A stretch of 64,000 nucleotides of DNA from Methyloversatilis universalis EHg5 (GCF_000378945.1 NZ_KB900539.1:985241-1049240), one strand, 5' to 3'; positions 37,524 through 48,609 are shown, counted from the stretch's first letter. The notes: generated from the sequence alone by a model not told the origin. Made by a program: numbers and translations.

Positions 37524-37583
37524 GCCGTCATACCGCGCCCCGCCGCCTTCCCCCGTTTCTTACCATCACAAGGATCTGCAGAC

Positions 37584-38474
37584 ATGAACAGCATTCCGCT
37601 CAAGGGCGTCGTTTCCTACCCGGTCACCCCGTTTCGCGAAAGCGACGGCGCGGTCGACGTTCCGGCGCTCGAGGCGCTGATCGACCGCCTGGTCGCAGAG
37701 GGCTCGCACGCCATCGCACCGCTGGGCAGCACCGGCGAAAGCGCCTATCTGGACGACGACGAATGGGATGCCGTCGCCGACGCCTCGGTACGCCATGTCG
37801 CGCGCCGTCTGCCGGTGGTGGTCGGCATTTCCGACCTCACCACGCAGGGCGCCATGCGCCGCGCCCGCTTTGCCGAATCGCTGGGCGCCGACGCGGTGAT
37901 GGTGCTGCCGGTGTCGTACTGGAAGCTCACCGAACAGGAGGTGTTCGGCCACTTCGAGCGCATTTCGCGTGCCATCGGCATTCCGGTCATGGTCTATAAC
38001 AACCCGGCCACCGCCGGCATCGATCTGTCGCCGGAGCTGATCTGCCGCATGGTGGCGCAGATCGACAACGTCACCATGGTCAAGGAAAGTTCGGGCGACA
38101 TCCAGCGCATGCACCGCATCGCTCAGCTGTCCGACGGCCGGGTGCCGTTCTTCAATGGCAGCAATCCGCTGGCGCTCGAAGCGTTCGCCGCCGGCGCGGT
38201 CGGCTGGTGTACCGCGGCGCCCAATCTGATTCCGCAGTGGCCGATGCGGCTTTACGAGGCCTGCGTGCAGGGCGATATGGTGGCGGCGCGCGAACTGTTC
38301 TACCGCCAGCTGCCGGTGCTGCAGTTCATTCTGAAGGGCGGCCTGCCGACCACCGTGAAGGCGGGGCTGAGGGTGAAGGGCTTCGATGCGGGTCTGCCCC
38401 GCCTTCCGCTGCAGCCGCTGGACTTGGCTGGCATCGAACAGCTGCGCGCCCTGCTGCAGCGGCTGCAGGGCTGA
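37584..38474 (+). CDS. Dihydrodipicolinate synthase family protein (DapA/NanA superfamily lyase)
   Basis: The 296-residue TIM-barrel protein has the GSTGE motif near residue 48, Tyr138 (VMVYNNPA) and the Schiff-base lysine Lys167 (VTMVKESSGD). The family includes DapA, N-acetylneuraminate lyase and several keto-acid aldolases or dehydratases. As a second gene beside an aldolase, a catabolic keto-acid lyase is more likely than lysine biosynthesis. It starts 60 bases after the aldolase stop, with AAGGAT before the ATG. Confidence 0.85.
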   Translation: MNSIPLKGVVSYPVTPFRESDGAVDVPALEALIDRLVAEGSHAIAPLGSTGESAYLDDDEWDAVADASVRHVARRLPVVVGISDLTTQGAMRRARFAESLGADAVMVLPVSYWKLTEQEVFGHFERISRAIGIPVMVYNNPATAGIDLSPELICRMVAQIDNVTMVKESSGDIQRMHRIAQLSDGRVPFFNGSNPLALEAFAAGAVGWCTAAPNLIPQWPMRLYEACVQGDMVAARELFYRQLPVLQFILKGGLPTTVKAGLRVKGFDAGLPRLPLQPLDLAGIEQLRALLQRLQG

Positions 38475-38527
38475 TCGCCGGCGGCGGGCACGTGCTCCGG
38501 GCTCGCGCCCGCCCCCCGGTCTGGCGT

Positions 38528-38568
38528 GGGCCTGACGTGCGCCATTCGGCAAAGCACACGTCAGGCCC
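38528..38568. repeat. Hairpin between DapA-family gene and crcB
   Basis: GGGCCTGACGTG and CACGTCAGGCCC form a perfect 12-base stem with a 17-base loop. The motif CGTCAGGCC recurs once more about 28 bases downstream (38592-38600). There is no T run. It may terminate the aldolase operon or shape the crcB leader. Confidence 0.5.
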
Positions 38569-38605
38569 TACAATCCGAGCCGCACGTCTATCGTCAGGCC
38601 TACGG

Positions 38606-38983
38606 ATGCATAACTTCATCGCAGTCGGCGTCGGTGCGGCGCTCGGTGCCTGGCTGCGCTGGGGCCTGTCGCTGGCGCTCAACCCGCTGTTTGCCGGCTT
38701 TCCGCTCGGCACGCTGGCGGCCAACCTGATCGGCGGCCTGCTGATGGGCGTGGCGCTGGGGCTGATGCAGACCGTGCCGGACCTGCCGGTCCACCTGAGG
38801 CTGCTGGCCACCACCGGTTTCCTCGGCGGGCTGACCACCTTTTCCAGCTTTTCCGGCGAGGTGTTCGCGCTGTTCGAGCGCGGCGACACCGGCTGGGCGC
38901 TGGCGACGGTGGCGACCCACGTGCTCGGTTCGCTGGCGCTAACCGCGCTCGGCTGGTGGGGCTGGCACCGCCTCGCCGGCTGA
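38606..38983 (+). CDS. crcB: Fluoride ion channel CrcB (Fluc)
   Basis: Fluc channels export fluoride as dual-topology dimers. The 125-residue protein has four membrane segments, the GALGAWLRW start, a conserved Asn in LGTLAANLIGG and the FLGGLTTFSSFSGE motif with Thr-Phe-Ser residues that line the pore. The ATG at 38606 is the first fitting start; the frame is open for long upstream but only as a shadow of the previous gene. A TACAAT hexamer (38569-38574) suggests its own promoter. No fluoride riboswitch core was found. Confidence 0.92.
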   Translation: MHNFIAVGVGAALGAWLRWGLSLALNPLFAGFPLGTLAANLIGGLLMGVALGLMQTVPDLPVHLRLLATTGFLGGLTTFSSFSGEVFALFERGDTGWALATVATHVLGSLALTALGWWGWHRLAG

Positions 38984-38993
38984 ACCGGCGAGG
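38971..38993. terminator. Hairpin at the end of crcB
   Basis: CCTCGCCGG and CCGGCGAGG form a 9-base perfect stem with a 5-base loop that includes the crcB stop codon. Only a short TCAGATTCT stretch follows, so termination may be weak. Confidence 0.5.
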
Positions 38994-39069
38994 TCAGATT
39001 CTGGTAACAAGCTCATAGATTCAAGTCAGGGTGCTTGCGAGGGTTTCGCTTGCCCCTTGCATCGTCCCC

Positions 39070-42000
39070 ATGACCGACATCGATTCCCTTCTCGAAACCT
39101 GCATGAGCCGCGAGGCCGGCGGCATTGCGCGCGCGCTGCGCGATCTGGCGCCCGGCATGCGGGCGCCGGACAAGTGGCCGGCGAAGCTGGCCGAACGCAT
39201 CGCGGCGTCGCAGGCCCGGGTGGCGGCGCGCCGCGCGTCGGCGCCCAAGGTCGAGTATCCGGAAGAGCTGCCGGTGTCGGCGCGGCGCGACGAGATCGCC
39301 GCCGCGCTGGCGTCGCATCAGGTGGTCATCGTGTGCGGCGAGACCGGCTCCGGCAAGACCACACAGCTGCCCAAGCTGTGCCTGGAACTGGGGCGCGGTG
39401 CGCGCGGGCTGATCGGTCACACCCAGCCGCGACGCATCGCCGCGCGTGCCACCGCCGACCGGGTGGCGAAGGAACTGAACGTGCCGCTGGGTCGCGAGGT
39501 GGGCTTTGCCATCCGCTTCACCGACCGCACCTCGGAAGACAGCCGCATCAAGCTCATGACCGACGGCATCCTGCTGGCGGAAACGCAGCATGACCGCTGG
39601 CTGTCGGCCTACGACACGCTCATCATCGACGAGGCGCACGAGCGCAGCCTGAACATCGATTTCCTGCTTGGCTACCTGCGCCAGCTGCTGCCGCGCCGGC
39701 CTGATCTCAAGGTGATCGTCACCTCGGCCACGCTGGACGCCGAGCGCTTCGCGAACCACTTCGCGCAGAACGGCAGGGCGGCGCCGGTGATCGAGGTGAG
39801 CGGCCGGCTCTACCCGATCGAAATGCGCTGGCGGCCGTTCGACGCCAACAAGGAAAGGGATCTGTACGATGCGGTGGCCGACGCGGTGGACGAGGCCTTC
39901 TCGACCGGCCCGGGCGATGTGCTGGTGTTCCTGCCGGGCGAGCGGGAAATCCGCGAATGCGCGGAAACGCTGCGCAAGCACCACACCCGGCTGCCCGGCG
40001 TGAAGCCGGACATCCTGACGCTGTTCGCGCGCCAGTCGGCGCAGGAACAGTCGCGCGTGTTCCAGGGCTCGAACGGGCGCCGGGTCATTCTGTCGACCAA
40101 TGTGGCCGAAACCTCGCTGACGGTGCCCGGCATCCGCTACGTGGTCGATACCGGCCTGGCGCGGGTCAAGCGCTACAGCTACCGCAACAAGGTCGAACAG
40201 CTGCAGGTCGAGCCGGTCGCGCAGTCGGCCGCCAAGCAGCGCGCCGGCCGCTGCGGGCGGGTGTCCAGCGGCGTCTGCTTCCGGCTGTACGACGAGCAGG
40301 AGTTTGCCCAGCGCGCCGCGCATACCGATCCGGAAATCCTGCGTTCGTCGCTGGCTGGCGTCATCCTGCGCATGAAGGCGCTGGGGCTGACCGATGTCGA
40401 GGAATTTCCCTTCATCGACAAGCCGGCGCCGCGCGCGATCGCCGACGGCTACCAGCTGCTGCAGGAGCTGGGCGCGGTGGACGAGGAACGCCGGCTCACC
40501 ACGCTGGGCCGCGAACTGGCGAAGCTGCCGCTGGACCCGCGCATCGGCCGCATGATTCTGGCCGCGCGCAACCATTCGGCGCTGAAGGAGGTGCTCATCA
40601 TCACCGCCGGCCTGTCGGTGCAGGACCCGCGCGAACGGCCGGAAGAGCGTGCCGGCACCGCCGACCAGGCGCACGCGAAGTTTGCCGACGAACGCAGCGA
40701 ATTCCTGTGGTATCTGAAGGCGTGGTCGGCCTTCGACGAAGTGTGGCATCACCAGTCGCAGGCCAAGCAGCGCGCCTGGTGCCGCGACAACTTCCTGAAC
40801 TGGATGCGCATGCGCGAATGGCGCGACGTGCATACCCAGCTGCACACGCTGTGCGCCGAGCACGACTGGAAGGAGAACGAACAGCCTGCCGCGGTCGAGG
40901 CGCTGCACCGCGCGCTGCTGACCGGACTGCTGGGCAATCTCGGTCAGCGCATCGAGGACGCGCGCGCCGGCGAACCGCCCTATCTGGGCGCGCGCGGCAT
41001 CAAGTTCTGGCCGCACCCGGGCTCGGCGCTGGCGAAGAAGAGCACGAAGTGGATCATGTGCGGCGAACTGGTCGAAACCACCCGGCTGTTCGCACGCTGC
41101 CTCGCGCGCATCGAGCCGGAGTGGGTGGAGGAAGTGGGCGCCCATCTGATCCGCCGCTCGACCTACGAACCGCACTGGTCCAAGAGCCGCGGCGAAACCG
41201 TGGCCTGGGAGCGCGGCGTCATTCACGGCATCACGCTGTACGCCAAGCGCGCGGTGCAGTACGGCAGGACCGACCCGGCGCTGGCGCGCCAGCTTCTGAT
41301 CCGCGAGGCGCTGGTCAATGGCGATGTCAGCGACGTCGCGCTGAAGCAGATGAAGTTCCTGCAGCACAACCTCGATCTGGTCGCCCAGATTGAGCGGCTG
41401 GAGGAAAAGCAGCGGCGGCAGGACCTGCTGGTCGATGAATCGTTGATCGAGGCCTTCTACGACTCCATCCTGCCGGCGGACGTGATTGACCTGCGCGGCC
41501 TGGAGCGCTGGCGCCGCGACGCCGAGCGCGAGAACCCGAAGCTGCTGCACCTGACGCGCGAGCAGCTGATGCGGCACGAGGCGGCCGGAGTCAGCAGCGA
41601 GCGCTTCCCGGCGAAGATGGATCTGCTGGGCCAGAAGCTGAAGCTGGAATACCGGCACGAACCGAATGCGGCTGACGACGGCGTCACGCTCACGGTGCCG
41701 CTCACGTTGCTGAACCAGATTCCGGCCGCGCGGCTGGACTGGCTGGTGCCGGGCCTGATCGAGGAAAAGGTGGTGCAGCTCGCCAAGACCATTCCGCCCA
41801 AGCTGAGGCATCGCATCCAGCCGATCAGCGGTTTCGTCGATGAATTTCTCGGTCAGGAACACGATCAGGCCGAGCCGCTGGTGAAGGTGCTGGCGCGGGC
41901 GATCGAGGTGTATGTCGGCCTCAAGCTGCCGCCGGACGCGATACGTGCCGAAAACCTGCCGGCCCACCTGATCATGAATGTGCGGGTAATCGACGAGCAC

Positions 42001-43212
42001 GGCCGCGTGCTGGGCCAGTCGCGCAATCTGGCCGAACTGCGCACCCGGCTGAAGGACGAGGTGGCGCGTCGCTTCGAACAGGCGCGCATCGCCCTGCCGG
42101 CCGCACAGCCACAGTCTGCCGCCCCGACTGCGGCGCCTGCCGCCGCGTTGGCGAACACGCCCGTCACGTCATCGACGCCGGCACCCACCGTAAAGCCTGC
42201 TCCGGAGGCGCGCGCCGCCCGCGGAAGCATGGCCGACGCCCTGGCGGCGCTCGGCGCGCGCGACGCCGTCGCCAAGGCGCCGGTACCGCAGCCGGCCGCG
42301 AAGAAGGGGCGCGCCGAAGCGCCGCCGCCGGCTGCCGCGGCACAGACGGCGGGCGAGGGCCGCTACACGAGCTGGGCTTTCGGCGAACTGCCCGAGCTGA
42401 TGGAAGTCGAGGTTGCCGGCCGCATGGTGATCGGTTTTCCGGCGCTGCAGGACGATGGCGATGCGGTCAGCGTGCGCGTGTTTGATACGCCGGAAGCGGC
42501 GTACGAGGTGCACCGCCGCGGTCTGCGCCGCCTGTTCGCGCTTGAGCTGCGCGATCAGGTGAAATTCATCGAGAAAAGTCTGCCCGGCCTGCGTGACATG
42601 GCCATGCAGTTCATGAACCTGGGCAGCGAAGCCGAGCTGCGCGCCCAGCTGATCGCCGCCACGCTGGAGCGCTGCTGCATGATGGAGCCGTGGCCTGCTG
42701 ACGCCGCGAGCTTTGCGGTGCGGCGCGACGAGGCGCGGCCGCGCATTTCGCTGGTGGCGCAGGAAATCGGTCGCCTCGCCGGCAGCGTGCTGACCGAGTA
42801 CGCCGCGCTTAACAAGCGGCTGGTCGCATTGAAGGCGCACCCGGACGCAGGCGCCGACATGCGGGCCCAGCTCGATGCGCTGGTGACCAGACACTTCATC
42901 GAGCGCACGCCGTTCGAGCGAATGGCCCACTACCCGCGCTACCTGAAGGCGATGTCCCTGCGCATCGACAAGCTGCGCGGCGACCCGGCGCGCGATGCGC
43001 GTGCGCTGGCAGACTGGCAGTCGCTGGCCACTCCGTGGGAGCGCGAGCGCATCGCCCGCGCGCGCGCCGGTGTGACCGATCCTTTCATCGATGAATTCCG
43101 CTGGCTGCTCGAAGAACTGCGCGTGAACCTGTTCGCACAAGAACTGCGCACGCCGGTGCCGGTATCGGTGAAGCGACTGCAGAAGATCTGGGAGTCGCGT
43201 TCGCACGGGTAA
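39070..43212 (+). CDS. hrpA: ATP-dependent RNA helicase HrpA
   Basis: HrpA is a DEAH-box RNA helicase that in E. coli helps rescue stalled or collided ribosomes. The 1380-residue protein has Walker A CGETGSGKTTQLPK near residue 93, DEAHERSLNIDF, SAT (VTSATLDAERF), the helicase C-terminal motifs, OB-fold and DUF3418 regions. It has an unusual Ala/Pro-rich insert (about residues 1010-1100) before the last part that looks disordered. The ATG of MTDIDSLLETC was chosen over an earlier in-frame start. No RNase or translation partner gene is adjacent. Confidence 0.93.
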   Translation: MTDIDSLLETCMSREAGGIARALRDLAPGMRAPDKWPAKLAERIAASQARVAARRASAPKVEYPEELPVSARRDEIAAALASHQVVIVCGETGSGKTTQLPKLCLELGRGARGLIGHTQPRRIAARATADRVAKELNVPLGREVGFAIRFTDRTSEDSRIKLMTDGILLAETQHDRWLSAYDTLIIDEAHERSLNIDFLLGYLRQLLPRRPDLKVIVTSATLDAERFANHFAQNGRAAPVIEVSGRLYPIEMRWRPFDANKERDLYDAVADAVDEAFSTGPGDVLVFLPGEREIRECAETLRKHHTRLPGVKPDILTLFARQSAQEQSRVFQGSNGRRVILSTNVAETSLTVPGIRYVVDTGLARVKRYSYRNKVEQLQVEPVAQSAAKQRAGRCGRVSSGVCFRLYDEQEFAQRAAHTDPEILRSSLAGVILRMKALGLTDVEEFPFIDKPAPRAIADGYQLLQELGAVDEERRLTTLGRELAKLPLDPRIGRMILAARNHSALKEVLIITAGLSVQDPRERPEERAGTADQAHAKFADERSEFLWYLKAWSAFDEVWHHQSQAKQRAWCRDNFLNWMRMREWRDVHTQLHTLCAEHDWKENEQPAAVEALHRALLTGLLGNLGQRIEDARAGEPPYLGARGIKFWPHPGSALAKKSTKWIMCGELVETTRLFARCLARIEPEWVEEVGAHLIRRSTYEPHWSKSRGETVAWERGVIHGITLYAKRAVQYGRTDPALARQLLIREALVNGDVSDVALKQMKFLQHNLDLVAQIERLEEKQRRQDLLVDESLIEAFYDSILPADVIDLRGLERWRRDAERENPKLLHLTREQLMRHEAAGVSSERFPAKMDLLGQKLKLEYRHEPNAADDGVTLTVPLTLLNQIPAARLDWLVPGLIEEKVVQLAKTIPPKLRHRIQPISGFVDEFLGQEHDQAEPLVKVLARAIEVYVGLKLPPDAIRAENLPAHLIMNVRVIDEHGRVLGQSRNLAELRTRLKDEVARRFEQARIALPAAQPQSAAPTAAPAAALANTPVTSSTPAPTVKPAPEARAARGSMADALAALGARDAVAKAPVPQPAAKKGRAEAPPPAAAAQTAGEGRYTSWAFGELPELMEVEVAGRMVIGFPALQDDGDAVSVRVFDTPEAAYEVHRRGLRRLFALELRDQVKFIEKSLPGLRDMAMQFMNLGSEAELRAQLIAATLERCCMMEPWPADAASFAVRRDEARPRISLVAQEIGRLAGSVLTEYAALNKRLVALKAHPDAGADMRAQLDALVTRHFIERTPFERMAHYPRYLKAMSLRIDKLRGDPARDARALADWQSLATPWERERIARARAGVTDPFIDEFRWLLEELRVNLFAQELRTPVPVSVKRLQKIWESRSHG

Positions 43213-43233
43213 GTCTGGGACACTTTTTCTGAT

Positions 43234-43312
43234 CGATAGCCGTGCTGCCGGTGGCTATCGCGACCAAGCCTGCGCCCACAAGCCGCCCACGGGTTTCCCG
43301 GCTTGAGCCGGG
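43234..43312. repeat. Two hairpins after hrpA
   Basis: CGATAGCC/GGCTATCG (43234-43260) and CCCGGCT/AGCCGGG (43297-43312) are perfect short inverted repeats in the 178 bases between hrpA and the next gene. The second is followed by TCTTCC and could be a weak terminator. Confidence 0.4.
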
Positions 43313-43390
43313 TCTTCCGTTGGAGCGCGCCTGCTCACGATCACGATGCAGCGGTCGATCACCGCCGATCCCAAGAATGGAGATGTCCGA

Positions 43391-43816
43391 ATGCCTGCCG
43401 ATGCCCGCTTGCGCACCTTGATCTCGGTCTTCGAAACCTTGACGCCCGCCACTGTCGACACGCTCGCCGCGCTCTATGCAGATCATGCGCACTTCTGCGA
43501 CCCGTTCAACGACGTGCGTGGGCGCGCTGCAGTCGCACGCATCTTCAGTCACATGTTCGAACAGGTCGAGACGCCGCGCTTCAAGGTGCATTCGGCGATG
43601 TGCGAAGGCGATGCAGCATGGCTGGAATGGACCATGCATTTCGTCATGCGCGGTCGTGCGCAGTCCATCGTCGGTGCCACCCGCCTGCGTTTCGACGCGC
43701 AGGGCAGGGTGATCGATCACCGGGATTACTGGGATGCAGCACAGGAGCTGTACGAGAAACTGCCGCTGATCGGCTTCGTGCTGCGCGCGCTGCGCAGGCG
43801 GCTGGCGGCGGGGTGA
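43391..43816 (+). CDS. NTF2-like (SnoaL-type) protein
   Basis: The 141-residue protein has a start helix LRTLISVFETLTPATVDTLAALYADHAHFCDPFNDVRGR and a beta-sheet part DAAWLEWTMHFVM that match the cone-shaped NTF2 fold. Proteins of this family bind small hydrophobic ligands or act as isomerases. I chose the second ATG, which has GGAGA seven bases before it; an ATG 15 codons upstream is possible. Catalytic residues cannot be assigned. Confidence 0.8.
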   Translation: MPADARLRTLISVFETLTPATVDTLAALYADHAHFCDPFNDVRGRAAVARIFSHMFEQVETPRFKVHSAMCEGDAAWLEWTMHFVMRGRAQSIVGATRLRFDAQGRVIDHRDYWDAAQELYEKLPLIGFVLRALRRRLAAG

Positions 43817-43819
43817 AAC

Positions 43820-43847
43820 GGGTCGGGCGCGGATGCGCACCCGACCC
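43820..43847. terminator. Bidirectional hairpin between NTF2-like gene and dolP-like gene
   Basis: GGGTCGGG and CCCGACCC enclose a smaller CGC/GCG stem and form an imperfect 11-pair hairpin in the 39-base gap of two convergent genes. No T run is present. Confidence 0.5.
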
Positions 43848-43855
43848 TCAGCGCA

Positions 43856-45569
<1,714 letters not shown>

Positions 45570-45586
<17 letters not shown>

Positions 45587-45944
45587 CGCGTATCCACTCG
45601 ATGCCCTGCATGTCGAGTGCGCGCATCGCGATCACGTCGAAACGCGCGGGCCGGGCCTGCATGCGCCGACCCTGTGCGGCCAGCCAGTGCTGCGCGGCGC
45701 GGATCACCCGCGCCTGCTTGGCCGCGCCTACGCTGGCGGCGGCGCCGCCGTAGCGGTCGTTGCGGCGCATGCGTACCTCGACGAACACCAGGGTATCGCC
45801 GTGCTCGCATACCAGATCGAGTTCGCCGTCTTTCCAGCGCAGGTTGCGGCCGATCACGGTCAGGCCCTGCGACTGCAGGAAGCGGGCGGCCAGCGCTTCG
45901 GCGGCCGCGCCGTGGGCGGCCCTGGGGTCGGCCGGCGCTTTCAT
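45570..45944 (-). CDS. yraN: YraN family protein (UPF0102, nuclease-like fold)
   Basis: The 124-residue protein matches UPF0102 along its length: GAAAEALAARFLQSQGLTVIGRNLRWKDGELDLVCEHGDTLVFVEVRMRRNDRYGGA. The GELDLV...FVEVR spacing is the Asp-x-ExK-like core of the restriction-endonuclease/Holliday-junction fold, although Lys is Arg here, as in many family members. Function is unknown. It heads a minus-strand unit with the HIRAN gene, diaA and dolP, and diverges from rsmI, as in many proteobacteria. Confidence 0.9.
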
Positions 45945-46006
45945 GCCGGCTTGTGGCCGCGGGCAGCGGCGCTCAGAATGGCGGCCCGCCCGCAGCCCGC
46001 ACGACG

Positions 46007-46918
46007 ATGAGCATGCACGCCTCTCCCGCTTCCGGTCATGACGATTCCCAGTCCGAATTCAAGACAGTGTCATTGTATGTCGTCGGCACGCCCATCGGTC
46101 ACCTGGGCGAGCTGTCGTCGCGCGCCATCGCGGCCTTGCGTGCCGCCGACCTGATCGCCTGCGAGGACACCCGCGAAACCGCGCGTCTGGCCAGCCACCT
46201 CGGTCTGGGCGCACAGCTGGTGGCAGTGCACGAGCACAACGAACGCGCCGGTGCAGAGCGGCTCATCGCCGCGCTGGCCGACGGCAAGCGGGTGGCGCTG
46301 GTGTCGGATGCGGGTACGCCGGCGGTGTCCGACCCGGGCGCCCGGGTGGTGCGCGCGGTGCAGGAGGCGGGCTATCGCGTGGTACCGGTCAGCGGCCCGA
46401 GTGCGGCAGTGGTGGCGCTGTCGGCCAGCGGCCTGCTGGATGCCCAGTTCCGCTTCGTCGGCTTCCTGCCGGTCAAGTCCGCTGCCCGCCGCAAGACGCT
46501 GGAAGCGCTGCGCGGCGAGGACTGCGCGCTGGTGTTCTACGAAGCGCCGCACCGCATCGTCGACTGCGTGGCCGACATCGCGGCGGTCATGCAGCCGGAG
46601 CGCGAACTGGTGATTGCGCGCGAACTGACCAAGCTGTTCGAACAGATCGTTCGCCTGCCGGTGGCTGAGGCGCCGGCCTGGCTGGCGGCCGACGCCAACC
46701 GTCAGCGCGGCGAATTCGTACTGCTGCTGGCCGGTGCGCGGCCGGAAGAGGGGCTGGGCGCCGATGCGCGTCGCACGCTGGACCTGCTGCTGGACGAACT
46801 GCCGCCCAGCCGTGCGGTGAAGCTGGCCCAGGCCATCACCGGGGCACCGCGCAAGCTGCTGTACGACCACGCGATGGCACAGGCGGTCGACGCACCGCAG
46901 GACGACGAAGACGACTGA
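46007..46918 (+). CDS. rsmI: 16S rRNA (cytidine(1402)-2'-O)-methyltransferase RsmI
   Basis: RsmI puts the 2'-O-methyl group on C1402 of 16S rRNA, next to the decoding centre. The 303-residue protein has the tetrapyrrole-methylase fold with LYVVGTPIGHLGELSSRAI, CEDTRET, VSDAGTPAVSDPG and FYEAPHRI. The ATG at 46007 is followed two codons later by another ATG, either of which could be used. It diverges from yraN across 62 bases, the usual arrangement in proteobacteria. Confidence 0.94.
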   Translation: MSMHASPASGHDDSQSEFKTVSLYVVGTPIGHLGELSSRAIAALRAADLIACEDTRETARLASHLGLGAQLVAVHEHNERAGAERLIAALADGKRVALVSDAGTPAVSDPGARVVRAVQEAGYRVVPVSGPSAAVVALSASGLLDAQFRFVGFLPVKSAARRKTLEALRGEDCALVFYEAPHRIVDCVADIAAVMQPERELVIARELTKLFEQIVRLPVAEAPAWLAADANRQRGEFVLLLAGARPEEGLGADARRTLDLLLDELPPSRAVKLAQAITGAPRKLLYDHAMAQAVDAPQDDEDD

Positions 46919-46932
46919 AGCGGCCGGTCGGC

Positions 46933-46962
46933 TTGGGCGGGCGGGCGACTATGCGGGATAAT
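46933..46962 (+). promoter_or_regulatory. Candidate promoter for pyrC
   Basis: TTGGGC and GATAAT hexamers are 18 bases apart, 61 bases before the pyrC start. No attenuator or pyrimidine-run start site was identified with confidence. Confidence 0.35.
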
Positions 46963-47022
46963 CACAGGCGACCCATCCCTCGGCGCGACGCCGGCGGGTT
47001 CCGCTGACTGATTGGAACGCTC

Positions 47023-48066
47023 TTGAACCGACTGACCCTCACCCGCCCCGACGACTGGCATCTGCACCTGCGCGATGGCGCCGCGCTTACGGCGGTGCTG
47101 CCGGACACCGCGCGCCGCTTCGGCCGCGCCATCGTGATGCCCAATCTGCGGCCACCGGTCACCACGGTGGCGCTGGCCGCCGCCTACCGTGACCGCATCC
47201 TGGCGGCCCACGCCGCCACGCCGGGTCTGCCGGCTTTCGAGCCGCTGATGACGCTCTACCTGACCGACAACACCGCGCCCGACGAGATTGATCGTGCGAT
47301 CGAATCCGGCTTCGTGAAGGCGGTGAAGCTCTACCCGGCGGGCGCGACGACCAATTCCGATTCCGGCGTGACCGACGTCGCCCGCTGCGACGCCGCCATC
47401 GCGCGCATGGCCGAGCGCGGCCTGCCGCTGCTCATCCACGGTGAGGTGACCGACGGTGACGTGGATGTGTTCGACCGCGAAGCGGTGTTCATCGAGCGCG
47501 TGCTGCGGCCGCTGCTGGCCCGTCATCCGTCGCTGCGCGTGGTGTTCGAGCACATCACGACCCAGGACGCCGCCGAATTCGTCGCTGCGGCCGGTGACAA
47601 CATTGCCGCCACCGTTACCGCGCATCACCTGCTGATGAACCGCAATGCGATCTTCGCCGGCGGCGTGCGGCCGCATCACTACTGCCTGCCGGTGCTCAAG
47701 CGCGAAGTGCATCGCCAGGCGCTGGTGGCCGCAGTCACGTCGGGCAACCGCCGCTTCTTCCTCGGCACCGATTCGGCACCGCACGCCAAGGGCGCGAAGG
47801 AAGCCGCCTGCGGCTGCGCCGGCTGCTACACCTCGCACGCAGGCATCGAGCTGTATGCCGAAGCGTTCGACGCGGCCGGCGCGCTCGACCAGCTGGAAGC
47901 GTTCGCCAGCTTCAATGGCCCGGACTGGTACGGCCTGCCGCGCAATGCGTCGCAGATCACCCTGGTGCGCGAATCCTGGGAGGTCAAGGCGGAACAGGCA
48001 TTTGCCGATGGTGATGTACTGGTGCCGCTGCGCGCGGGTGAGCGCGTGGCCTGGCGCCTCGAATGA
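47023..48066 (+). CDS. pyrC: Dihydroorotase PyrC
   Basis: PyrC cyclises carbamoyl aspartate to dihydroorotate in pyrimidine synthesis. The 347-residue protein is a class II dihydroorotase with metal ligands in WHLHLRDG (about 13-17), the carboxylated lysine in [16 protein letters not shown] (about 101), and later His residues in HGEV and FEHITTQ, and [12 protein letters not shown]. Translation starts at TTG. Length and motifs are typical of the E. coli type enzyme. Confidence 0.95.
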   Translation: MNRLTLTRPDDWHLHLRDGAALTAVLPDTARRFGRAIVMPNLRPPVTTVALAAAYRDRILAAHAATPGLPAFEPLMTLYLTDNTAPDEIDRAIESGFVKAVKLYPAGATTNSDSGVTDVARCDAAIARMAERGLPLLIHGEVTDGDVDVFDREAVFIERVLRPLLARHPSLRVVFEHITTQDAAEFVAAAGDNIAATVTAHHLLMNRNAIFAGGVRPHHYCLPVLKREVHRQALVAAVTSGNRRFFLGTDSAPHAKGAKEAACGCAGCYTSHAGIELYAEAFDAAGALDQLEAFASFNGPDWYGLPRNASQITLVRESWEVKAEQAFADGDVLVPLRAGERVAWRLE

Positions 48067-48082
48067 ACCCGGCCGTCCATCC

Positions 48083-48514
48083 ATGACACGACACCTGCGC
48101 ACGCTGCTTCTGCTGCCGCTCGCCGCCCTGCTGGCCGGCTGCGAAATCGACACCGCCGCCTACATGATCGAGGGCAAGGAACACGCCCTCATCATCAACC
48201 GCGAAAAGCCGTATTTCTGGAGCGACCAGTACGAAATGGCGGTGGTGGTGTCGCGCATGCCGACCTGCCAGCGCCGTTTCGACATGAAGCCGGCGCGGCT
48301 GAATACCGCGGTGGTGACCGTGTTCGATGGCGGCGAGCCGAACCGCTACCTGCTGCGTCAGGGTTCCAGCCGCTGGTATGCGGTCAATACCAATGACTGC
48401 GTGTTCGCGGTGATCGACAAGCCGGCCACCGAGCCGGCGGCCATCGGCACCTTCCGCAAGAAGGGTGACGACTTCACCTTCGTGCCGGTGAAGAAGGACG
48501 CCGACCCATCCTGA
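48083..48514 (+). CDS. Lipoprotein of unknown function
   Basis: The 143-residue protein has a lipoprotein signal peptide with lipobox LLAGC (Cys20). The mature part contains two further cysteines (PTCQRRF and NDCVFAV) that may form a disulfide, and a Lys-rich end (KKGDDFTFVPVKK). The family is not recognised; similar small lipoproteins with a VVSRMPTCQRRF stretch are conserved in betaproteobacteria. The ATG lies 16 bases after the pyrC stop, so co-transcription is likely. Confidence 0.75.
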   Translation: MTRHLRTLLLLPLAALLAGCEIDTAAYMIEGKEHALIINREKPYFWSDQYEMAVVVSRMPTCQRRFDMKPARLNTAVVTVFDGGEPNRYLLRQGSSRWYAVNTNDCVFAVIDKPATEPAAIGTFRKKGDDFTFVPVKKDADPS

Positions 48515-48609
48515 CGCCGTCGCTCGCCGACCTCGTCGGCACCGGCCCGCTGCATGCGGGTGTTCACGCCCTGCTGCAGCGTCTGCCGCCGGACGGTCCG
48601 CCCGACGCG

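Noticed and set aside
38484-38605. Fluoride riboswitch before crcB
   Set aside because: The conserved GGCGATGGTGTTCGCC-type core of the crcB motif is not present; only an unrelated hairpin is seen.
39013-42000. 995-codon minus-strand open frame
   Set aside because: It lies opposite hrpA and has the His/Gln/Arg-rich composition of an antisense shadow in GC-rich DNA.
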